A program made the translations under genes and the position numbers. This document shows, in pieces, positions 1 through 5,802 of a stretch of DNA of 12,046 bases. Source of the stretch: Candidatus Poribacteria bacterium (lineage in GTDB: Bacteria; Poribacteria; WGA-4E; UBA9662); NCBI GenBank assembly GCA_002699335.1, contig PACG01000207.1:2676-14721 (forward strand), in the 5' to 3' direction. Position 1 is the first letter of the stretch. Each line of letters begins with the position of its first letter. The notes under the pieces were generated by a model. It ran no database searches and was not told the origin of the DNA. It saw only the letters and a list, made by a program, of their open reading frames with translations.

Positions 1-2
1 GA

Positions 3-278
3 ACTGCGCCCATTAAGCAGTTCGAGCTTAATGGATGTGGACCATATGATGTGACAAGCAATGTTTATAAGTGGTGTTTGGATTGTTATGATACCAACTA
101 TTATCAATAGCCACCGACGGATAATTCAGCTGGACCTCTGTCTGGCGTGCAGCGAGTGTTGCGAGGAAGTGCGTGGCGCGACGGTACAGGATACCCTAGG
201 GGTGCCGATTGGGCCACGGCTAAACCAGACCAGACCGATGCAGCCAGCGGATTTCGTCGTGTAGCAGATGTGAGGTAA
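3..278 (+). pseudogene. FGE-sulfatase (SUMF1-type) domain, C-terminal fragment with in-frame TAG
   Basis: The frame starting at base 3 reads through to a TAA at 276-278, with one TAG at 108-110. It matches the end of the formylglycine-generating-enzyme/SUMF1 fold (a C-type-lectin-like fold): a GPYDVTSNVYKWC block where the family has GLYDM.GNVWEWC, then NYYQ, the TAG, PPTDNSAGP, RVLRGSAW (family RVLRGGSW) and a closing SGFRRV (family GFRxV). The TAG falls about where the family has the Ser of its YY..SP stretch. Several near-invariant residues of GNVWEW are changed (Ser for Gly, Tyr for Trp, Lys for Glu), so decay is more likely than recoding. The 5' part lies outside the window. Such domains serve in sulfatase maturation, iron-dependent oxidation chemistry or as lectin-like modules; which applies here cannot be said. 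The family call is firm; pseudogene status is likely but rests on one stop codon plus motif erosion. Confidence 0.75.
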
Positions 279-714
279 ATTACCCCTGAGCCACGCGAAG
301 CGCGGGACTTGACAAGCGACGAAGACACGCCTTTACCACTGGTTAATCGGCGACGAAGACGACACGAAGCGGATCAGCGTGGTTAAGGATTAGCCACCAA
401 AACCGCCTTTAGCCGTTGCCGCAACGAGCGAGCGCGAATCTCGGCTTATTCTGGTGTTCCGCTTGATGACGGCCCTCCGCTAACACCCAGGGTTGTTGAC
501 TCTGATTTCCTACCTTTACAAACGCTAAATTCTTGTTATATTTTGTCAATCTAAGCCGTTTTAGCGGCTTTTCGATGCTAATTTGGTAAAAGGGTTTTTA
601 AATATTTACTAACCAAAACCCGACAAATCTCATGGGCTGCTTGAGCATTCTGAGGGCCCGTTAGATAAATCTAAACAGGAAACCTGGATTAAGTCTCCCT
701 ATAGAGACTCTGAG
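279..714. other. Non-coding spacer with short repeats and hairpins
   Basis: No convincing reading frame is seen. Just after the FGE stop there is a compact GC hairpin (CGCG, loop AAG, CGCG at 294-304). An 11-base direct repeat, GCGACGAAGAC, occurs at 316-326 and 350-360. Further on lie a terminator-like hairpin (553-570) and an AT-rich inverted repeat, GGGTTTT at 592-598 against AAAACCC at 615-621. A weak promoter-like pair (TTGAGC at 641-646, TAGATA at 662-667, spacer only 15) precedes the oxidase gene, but it is too poor to call. Confidence 0.5.
553..572 (+). terminator. Possible intrinsic terminator
   Basis: A 6-bp stem, AAGCCG (553-558) and CGGCTT (565-570), encloses the loop TTTTAG and is followed by TT then C. 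It lies between the FGE fragment and the oxidase gene, a sensible place for a terminator. The U-tract is very short, so efficiency is doubtful. Confidence 0.35.
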
Positions 715-1989
715 ATGATAGAGTTTGAGCCCATGTCTAGCGAAGAACAACGAATTGCTAATGCGATAACTACAGACGATCTCTGGAAACTCATGAGACG
801 ACGGGTTCCCCCACTTGTTTCTGAATACTTCCGAGGGGGAGCAGATGCTGAGACAACGCTCCGCGCAAATGTCAGGGCTTTTCAACAGGCAATGACAACA
901 GCACACGGAGCCTTGAAATTTGAGTCCCTGGATCTCAGCACGACCGTCGTTGGTCACAGCCTGGTTATTCCTTGGTTTATTGCCCCTGTGGGCAGTTTGC
1001 GAGCACTCTATCCCATGGCAGATGCAGTGGCTTCAAAAGTCGCCGGGGAGTTTGGAACGGTGATGGCCCAGTCCACTCTCTCAGGAACACCGATGGAAAA
1101 AGTGACCGAATCCTCAGATGGACAGTGCTGGTTTCAGCTCTACCTATGTGGCGGGCAAGAAACAGCGCTTAGAGGTATTGAGCGGGCAAAACGTGCAGGT
1201 TTTACTGCACTCATCCTCACCATTGACACGGGGGTATCTGGTCTTCGGGCCTTGCATGCCAAGATGAAGCCCATGCAAGTGGCAGGATCCTTTCAGGGCT
1301 TGAGTCTAGGAGAACGCATTACGCTCGCGTTCCGCAAGTTAGCAGTTGGCCCGCAGATGATCAACCACCTGCCATGGCTCTTGGACCATTGGCGGGATGG
1401 GGGGCTCATGGAGTTTGTGAATATCATCGACATGCAGGGGAATCCCATGCCTTATGCGGATATTGGCGAGCAACTCGCGGCTTCTGCGGTTACCTGGGAT
1501 GATCTTAAATGGATTAAATCCGCTTGGGGAGATGACAACCCGCTTATCCTCAAAGGCGTACACTGTGCCTATGATGCCAAGAAAGCGGAGGATTTTGGTG
1601 CCTCTGGTGTTATTTGGTCCAATCACGGTGGTCGACAGCAGGACAGGGTTCCCCCTTCCCTGCATATTGTTGAGCAAGAGATGCCTTTAATGGGAAGCTC
1701 GAAGCTCGACTTTATGATGGATGGCGGCATCAGAAATGGGACGGATGTGCTAATTGCCCTCTCTTACGGCCTCAAGGCGGTTGGCATTGGTCGTGTTACA
1801 GCAGCAGGTATCGGGGCAGGTGGGCATCTTGGGTTAACACGTGCCTTCGAAATTATGGAATCTGAATTGAGACGAGCAATGAGTCTTGTCGGAGTGCAAA
1901 GTATCCGTGAGATCCACGAATGTGGCCCTGAGATTCGGCGCGAAAGTCTACTTAAGGGGGATGGTCATCTCCCGCCAATTGTATTCTAA
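715..1989 (+). CDS. FMN-dependent alpha-hydroxyacid dehydrogenase/oxidase (LldD / glycolate-oxidase family)
   Basis: This 424-residue TIM-barrel flavoenzyme should oxidise an L-2-hydroxyacid such as lactate or glycolate to the 2-oxoacid. Family landmarks are all present: the N-terminal EYFRGGADAETTLRAN block (Tyr38), QLY (Tyr143), LTIDTG followed by Arg178, LILKGV with Lys280, SNHGGRQ with catalytic His304 and substrate-binding Arg307, and the FMN-phosphate motifs DGGIRNGTDV (from 336) and GIGR (357-360). The insertion before VTWDDLKWIKSAW resembles LldD-type enzymes more than plant glycolate oxidase; substrate choice cannot be read from sequence. No signal peptide or membrane segment is seen, so it is probably cytoplasmic. 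The start at 715 has only a weak upstream GAG; the ATG at 733 (residue 7) is an alternative, and both keep the whole domain. The frame is open upstream to 613 but has no ATG, GTG or TTG there. A truncated D-2-hydroxyacid dehydrogenase follows after 17 bases, suggesting a former 2-hydroxyacid operon. Confidence 0.93.
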   Translation: MIEFEPMSSEEQRIANAITTDDLWKLMRRRVPPLVSEYFRGGADAETTLRANVRAFQQAMTTAHGALKFESLDLSTTVVGHSLVIPWFIAPVGSLRALYPMADAVASKVAGEFGTVMAQSTLSGTPMEKVTESSDGQCWFQLYLCGGQETALRGIERAKRAGFTALILTIDTGVSGLRALHAKMKPMQVAGSFQGLSLGERITLAFRKLAVGPQMINHLPWLLDHWRDGGLMEFVNIIDMQGNPMPYADIGEQLAASAVTWDDLKWIKSAWGDDNPLILKGVHCAYDAKKAEDFGASGVIWSNHGGRQQDRVPPSLHIVEQEMPLMGSSKLDFMMDGGIRNGTDVLIALSYGLKAVGIGRVTAAGIGAGGHLGLTRAFEIMESELRRAMSLVGVQSIREIHECGPEIRRESLLKGDGHLPPIVF

Positions 1990-2006
1990 GTTAAGCAAAA
2001 AAGATC

Positions 2007-2399
2007 ATGCTTAGCGGCATCCCGTCACATAAAATCAGCTTACACACAAACTTAGATGCGTCCTCCTGGCATATGATTGAGGATGCGGAATTTAATTTGA
2101 TGAAACCGACTGCCTATCTGGTCAATACCGCTCGTGGGCCTTTAATCGATCAAGTAGCCTTGACCAAAGCTCTTCAGTCAAATCAAATTTCTGGAGCAGC
2201 TTTAGATGTACTCGAAAAAGAACCGCCTGCGGAAGATGATCCCATTTTCACTTTGCTAAACATTATTTGTTTCTCTCACATCGGTACAGCAACCGAAGAG
2301 ACACACCGTGCTATGCGAGAACCTGCGGTGCAGAATTTGATTGCGGTGATTACGGGTGAGAAACTGCCAGCTCCTGTTAATCTAGAAGTACTGGGATAA
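2007..2399 (+). pseudogene. D-isomer-specific 2-hydroxyacid dehydrogenase, C-terminal half only
   Basis: The 130 residues match the last 130 or so of a normally 310-340-residue NAD-dependent dehydrogenase. They begin where the family has its DIVSLH strand (here HKISLHTNL) and include MKPTAYLVNTARGPLID with catalytic Arg43, SGAALDVLEKEPP with Glu72, and SHIGTATEET with His91, then the closing PVN. The usual Pro before the catalytic His is Ser. The N-terminal substrate domain and the GxGxxG dinucleotide-binding turn are absent: the frame is closed by TAA at 1992-1994 and the bases upstream belong to the oxidase gene. No Shine-Dalgarno sequence precedes the ATG at 2007, and GTG or TTG alternatives do not help. 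It is therefore most likely the remnant of a deletion that fused the end of this gene to the oxidase. The ORF itself is undamaged, so a recent event or an expressed orphan domain remains possible. Confidence 0.85.
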
Positions 2400-2407
2400 G
2401 AGCAGAA

Positions 2408-2421
2408 GGAGGAACTATATT
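2408..2421 (+). promoter_or_regulatory. Strong ribosome binding site in front of an orphaned start
   Basis: GGAGG sits about 7 bases before the ATG at 2422. This is one of the best Shine-Dalgarno sequences in the window, yet it leads into a 39-codon stub. It shows that a real gene once began here. Confidence 0.7.
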
Positions 2422-2541
2422 ATGACGATCCAAACAGATGCCTTTCCAAAGTTAAACCGCGTGAAAAAGTTTTTCCCGCTAGGCGTCGAAAATCCTCGAT
2501 TGCTGACAAAACACAGATCGATCAGTACATTGTATCCCTGA
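2422..2541 (+). pseudogene. Stub of a gene start, resembling phytanoyl-CoA dioxygenase (PhyH) family
   Basis: From a well-placed ATG the frame gives 39 codons, ending TGA at 2539-2541. The segment VENPRLLTK is followed, if one base is restored near 2512, by QIDQYIVSL. This resembles the LTxxQIxxY opening of bacterial PhyH-family Fe(II)/2-oxoglutarate dioxygenases, which normally run to 250-300 residues. No catalytic residues survive, because by about 2540 the sequence has become the antisense of a response-regulator gene. The stub sits just downstream of the dehydrogenase remnant on the same strand and may once have been co-transcribed with it. The PhyH assignment is a weak match to a short opening and should be treated as a suggestion; that it is the amputated 5' end of some gene is much better supported. 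Confidence 0.4.
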
Positions 2542-3170
2542 AAGCGATAGCCAACACCATGCCCGGTGAAAATGTGTTTGCCGCAACAGCCGAGTTTGGC
2601 TCGCAGCCGGGCGATATGGGAGTCCATTATTCTGTCTTTGTCGGGTTCACTTACCCCCCAAATCTGTTCCATTAAACTACTGCTACTCGATGGGTGAAAG
2701 TGAGATTTCCTCGTCCGCGCAAAATACCTTTCCTCTATGATGCCTTCTCAATCCGTAGTAGGTCTACCTCCATCCGACCGTTTTTATCTTTAGCTTGGAT
2801 GAAGTACGTCGCAAAACGATCTTCACCCACAGTAGTAGTTCTCGTGGGTTGAAGGGAATGGAAATGTAGTCCTCAGCCCCATCTCCAAAGCCACAATCCG
2901 ATCGATATATTCGTTTTGAGTTGTTACCATAATAACTGCTGAACGGTTACTTTTGGTATTAACTGATAGAGAGCGCAAAACATCCAGACCGTCGATCAAC
3001 GGTAAAACAAGGTCCGGCAAGAGTAAGTCGGGTGGTTGCTTAACCACAGTATTGATTGCCTCTAGGCCGGCAAAGACCGCATCTACCTCAAAATCGGTTG
3101 CTGCCAGGGAATTATGGATAGTTGCCGAGACCTCCGTATCAGCCTAAGCAATCAGTATTCTTGGTGTTAT
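2534..3170 (-). pseudogene. OmpR/PhoB-type response regulator, decayed
   Basis: Joining reading frames recovers both domains of a two-component response regulator. The receiver opens TPRILIA, keeps the phospho-acceptor region PPDLLLPDLVLPLIDG and IMVTT, and ends GAEDYISIPFNPRELLL. The winged-helix part gives DEEISLSPIE, then MEQIWG, DSHIARLRAKLG and GVGYRF. Lesions: the start codon position is ATA (3168-3170); a TAG at 3144-3146 replaces the first acidic pocket residue; a base is missing in the C-run at 2877-2880 (frameshift); the conserved receiver Lys is Ile (YISIPF); and about 25 residues of the winged-helix domain between SPIE and MEQIWG are missing or scrambled. The 3' end is fused to the PhyH-like stub at about 2535. 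It cannot make a working protein. It lies downstream of the sigma-factor remnant on the same strand; no histidine kinase is seen. Confidence 0.88.
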
Positions 3171-3217
3171 TTTATTATACGGCTTGTTTTTTCGTCTTCG
3201 TATGCCATAAATTGGGC

Positions 3218-3233
3218 ACAGTATTTGTACTGT
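3218..3233. repeat. Short perfect inverted repeat, possible operator or hairpin
   Basis: ACAGTA (3218-3223), spacer TTTG, TACTGT (3228-3233). It lies in the roughly 100-base gap between the sigma-factor remnant and the response-regulator remnant, where a control site for the regulator would be expected on the minus strand. The half-sites face opposite to the Escherichia coli LexA box, so no specific regulator is proposed. Confidence 0.25.
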
Positions 3234-3277
3234 TTCTTCTCCTATTTCTTTTCTTTCCTATTTTTTAGCTAGATCAA

Positions 3278-3850
3278 TTAGATCTGCACGTAATCGGCCA
3301 GTAGCTGTCGCAAGTTACGAAGAGCATTAAACAGATGGGATTTGATAGTCCCGATCTGTAATCCCATGACCTCCCCAATTTCACGTAGTGCTAAGTCTTG
3401 ATAGTAACGGAGAATAAAAACCTGTTTCTGTTTAGGAGATAATTCAGCCACCGCCTGTTTAACATGGGCCATCGTTTCATCGGCCTCTGCCAGCCGGGTA
3501 GTCGTTGAATCTGTCACACGGGGATGGAGTAGCGATTCATCACTGGGAAATTCGTCCGAAAATAGGTAGACCGATCGCCTTTTATGTTCCTGGTATAGTC
3601 GATGCCTGTGTTATAGGTAATTCGATACAACCAGGTATGAAAAATGGACGAACTCTCAAAGTTTAGGTAGGGAACGGTAGGCCTTCAGAAAAATTTCTTG
3701 CGATAGATCGCGAGCTCCGTCTGCATTGTGGGTGAAATGATAGGCCATCTGATACACTTTATGCTGATACTTTTTGGCTAATAAACCAAATACATCTGAA
3801 TAACCGGCTTGGATTTGTTCTACCAAGATTTGATCTGGTCTATCTGTCAT
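3278..3850 (-). pseudogene. ECF-type RNA polymerase sigma factor, interrupted by two compensating indels
   Basis: The N-terminal part has sigma region 2 (DLSQEIFLKAYRSL) and the C-terminal part has region 4 (LSPKQKQVFILRYY, REIGEVMGL, GTIKSHLFNALRNLRQLL). Together they would make an ECF sigma factor of about 190 residues. Both parts are in the same frame, but the linker is out of frame. After SLPKL an extra T (run at 3658-3660) gives TGA at 3656-3658. The true linker (FHTWLYRITYNTGIDY) reads in the next frame, and a missing base near 3592-3597 returns to frame at HKRRSVYLFSDEF. A second apparent stop, TAA at 3611-3613, is a product of this shift. No motif residue is obviously lost, so the damage is recent or a sequencing error. 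The start at 3850 is chosen over the ATG at 3880 because GGAGG lies 7 bases before it. No anti-sigma gene adjoins. Confidence 0.88.
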
Positions 3851-3878
3851 AACTATTCCTCCGTCGCTTGAAGATCTC

Positions 3879-3906
3879 ATTATCTCACTTACCCATTGAC
3901 TATCAA
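3879..3906 (-). promoter_or_regulatory. Candidate sigma-70-type promoter of the sigma-factor gene
   Basis: On the minus strand, TTGATA (3901-3906) and GATAAT (3879-3884) are separated by 16 bases and lie 28 bases before the GGAGG-supported ATG at 3850. Both boxes differ from consensus at one position. Position and spacing fit the housekeeping promoter of this gene. Confidence 0.5.
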
Positions 3907-4208
3907 TATAGTCTTAATCTATTAGTACACGCTCGCTCAAAATCTCACCTGGTCTATTTCAATCACTAGTTTTCTCGCAAGTTTATTCGGTTTTAACGAT
4001 GGCTCAAAGGTTCAACGCTATATGTCGGGCAGGGAGAGACTGGCAGGAGAAAAGCTGAAAATCAAAACTGGGCTGCCTACCCGGAGCGGGATGATTGGTC
4101 CGTTTGCGGATATTTTGTCTATCCATTATTAAGAACAGTAAGAAAACAGCCAAATAGCAGATGTTTTGGCATCATTATTTAAGTGACTTCTGTTTTGACA
4201 ACACGTTT
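3907..4208. other. Spacer without a recognised gene
   Basis: Between the sigma promoter and the end of the next minus-strand remnant only short frames are seen on either strand: plus-strand frames of about 36-40 codons around 4022-4132, and a 42-codon minus-strand frame starting near 4126. None has a ribosome binding site or a recognisable motif. No repeat or RNA structure of note was found. Confidence 0.4.
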
Positions 4209-5431
4209 TTAGGCTCTGCCTTTACCATCTTTATCTTTTGGTTCCGCCCCCAATAGGTTCTCCTTATAGCCGATGAGCCTTTGCTCAGCCTGTTGTCGCG
4301 TAATTTCACCTCGCTCCTAGGCGTCAATAACCCTTACCTCGATCTCTTCAAACCGCCTTTCTCGCTTCAATTCTTGCATTCTCTTTTTCGCCTGCTGGTC
4401 GGTAATCAAACCTTTATCGTATCGGGCTTCTACGATTTCTACTGCCTTCTCATAACGAAGGCGGGGTAGCAATCGGGCAAACTCTTTTATTGCCCGCTGA
4501 GCATGTATTGGTGTGCAAATGAATCTGTCGTTTTTGAATTGTTCATGGCGCTCCCAAGCCTAAGATTCCCATAAGTATTCCAACCACGGTTCAACCTCAA
4601 TAACGTATTCCATGATTTTTACGAAGGACGCACCTCGGTTCTTTAATCTTTGGCTGTGGATCAATTGTCTTTGTTTCTAAAGCAACCCTATACGTCCTCT
4701 TTGATGGTGATCTGTCTCTTCCAACCGATGATCCACATAAGCCTGATGAAGTTTGGCGTATTGTCGACGGTTTTGGGCTAAATTTGGCTGATAAGTTACA
4801 GGCAGTTGGTGTCCTGTTTCGATCCACCTCAAAAGATCAATTTTACCCTGATCAGGAAAATGGCGCAGAAGTTCAGCAATTTTAGTTCTGCCGGCTTCAA
4901 CTTTTTCTCGATCCAATTGGTTTTGAAATAGTGGTCTAATAATTCTACTGTAGCTAATTCGTCAGGTAATAGACCAACTCTATCACGATAAATTATCACC
5001 CTATTAGTACGTTGGCCTTAATACTACTAAGGCCAACGTAAATGGAGGAGGTTTACCTGAACCATCAAAAGGCGACAAATGTGGATCAAATAATCATCAC
5101 CCTTCTGAATTCGGCCCGCGGATCTCTGGGGGTTGTTAGATAGAAATTCTCCAACATTTCTAGCAAATTCTGCCAGCTTACCATCATGTTCTTCCGGGTC
5201 GAATTCTAGTGAGTTAAGGTCAAAATTACGCAGCCGTTTGTTCCAATATCTGACCATTAGTTTTCTATATTCAATAGACTCTTCAAGTAAGATGCAGACT
5301 AAAGGTAGGTCTGATGAATTAACCGAAAGCTTGGTCAAGTGGAAGAGTGTAAAGGGAATAGCGATAAGGAAAAAGGTACCAACCCAACTAGGGCAGCTGA
5401 TACCTGCCCGATTACTCTGTACACGAGTTAT
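4209..5431 (-). pseudogene. Long unrecognised gene, broken by TAG codons and frameshifts; N-terminal membrane segment
   Basis: I do not recognise this gene, but protein-like sequence runs through connected frames. The upstream frame is open from 5431 and holds a hydrophobic segment (GTFFLIAIPFTLFHL, about 5339-5386), then a charged region (EYRKLMVRYWNKRLRNF, LEFDPEEHDGKLAEFARNV) up to about 5090. It seems to continue in a shifted frame (FDGSGKPPPFTLALVVLRPT) across the 5008-5040 palindrome, shift again to IIYRDRVGLLPDELATVELL, and near 4922 shift to the frame from 4916. That frame runs to TAA at 4209-4211 with only three interruptions, all TAG: 4677-4679, 4560-4562, 4317-4319. The C-terminal part is Lys/Glu/Arg-rich and holds two similar short helices (KGLITDQQAKKRMQELK and RGEITRQQAEQRLIGYK), like SHOCT or short oligomerisation motifs. 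Joining these frames as one gene is inference; they could be two adjacent genes split near the palindrome. Confidence 0.5.
5008..5040. repeat. Perfect 13-bp inverted repeat
   Basis: The arms TACGTTGGCCTTA (5008-5020) and TAAGGCCAACGTA (5028-5040) are exact reverse complements around a 7-base centre, ATACTAC. No T-run follows on either strand, so it is not a classic intrinsic terminator. It overlaps the end of the frame closing at 5027 and sits where two fragments of the broken minus-strand gene meet. It could be a small mobile palindromic unit, a termination or attenuation hairpin between two genes, or chance structure inside coding DNA. No second copy was noticed in the window. Confidence 0.6.
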
Positions 5432-5482
5432 CTATTGCGCGGGTATCAGTAGTTAGCCTGAAGTAAGATTACAATTCGTTTC

Positions 5483-5638
5483 TTAAAATGTTATTCTCAA
5501 TAGATCGATGCTTATTCTCTCTTGGCTGGACAGTTTGCTTTCGTTTGCCTCCGATAGTCTTCTTGACCAGGCATCATCGCCGTTAGGAGAAAGGGAAAAA
5601 ACAATCGTATTTTGATTTGCTTCCAGGTTTGCTGTCAT
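5483..5638 (-). CDS. Possible small protein, unrecognised
   Basis: A 51-codon frame from the ATG at 5638 gives a polar, Ser/Asn/Glu-rich product (core SLSPNGDDAWSRRLSEAN) with no recognised motif or membrane segment. The preceding TAGAGAT is at best a weak ribosome binding site. A longer frame starts with GTG at 5665 and has no better signal. It lies on the same strand just ahead of the broken gene at 4209-5431 and could be a remnant of its upstream part. A real gene is possible but unproven. Confidence 0.25.
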   Translation of the reverse strand: MTANLEANQNTIVFSLSPNGDDAWSRRLSEANESKLSSQERISIDLLRITF

Positions 5639-5802
5639 CGCGATTATCTCTATAAAGCAGACCACCGATTAAAAGTCAGTGGTTAGGTGCTTCGTAAAAC
5701 TCCGACTACTAAAGAGGTTAGCATCAGAATTGAGTTTAGTGAATAAACGTAGGGGGAATTTGCGTGTTGTCTAGGCGAAAAATGGGATTCCAACTGCTCC
5801 AA
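5639..5802. other. Spacer downstream of the tandem hydrolase
   Basis: This short gap follows the hydrolase stop on the minus strand. No terminator hairpin with a T-run was found, and no convincing frame. A weak pairing of ACCAC (about 5661) with GTGGT (about 5680) is too short to interpret. Confidence 0.35.

Noticed and set aside
61..328. Overlapping frames at 61-264 (+) and 104-328 (-)
   Set aside because: Both are out of frame with the FGE-domain coding sequence and have no protein-like features.
3..420. Diversity-generating retroelement variable region (FGE/C-type-lectin fold followed by a GC hairpin)
   Set aside because: No reverse transcriptase, accessory protein or adenine-rich template repeat is present, and the fragment is not enriched in AAC-type codons.
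661..1690. Several frames on both strands within the oxidase gene
   Set aside because: They are shadows of the 715-1989 gene, which carries all family motifs.
2953..3147. Plus-strand frame of 64 codons
   Set aside because: It is antisense to the receiver domain of the response-regulator remnant.
3218..3233. LexA (SOS) box
   Set aside because: The half-sites are in the reverse arrangement and spacing relative to the known Escherichia coli box, and no SOS gene is adjacent.
4281..4469. Plus-strand hydrophobic-looking frame
   Set aside because: It is antisense to the Lys/Glu/Arg-rich 3' part of the minus-strand remnant, which explains its Leu/Phe/Ser content.
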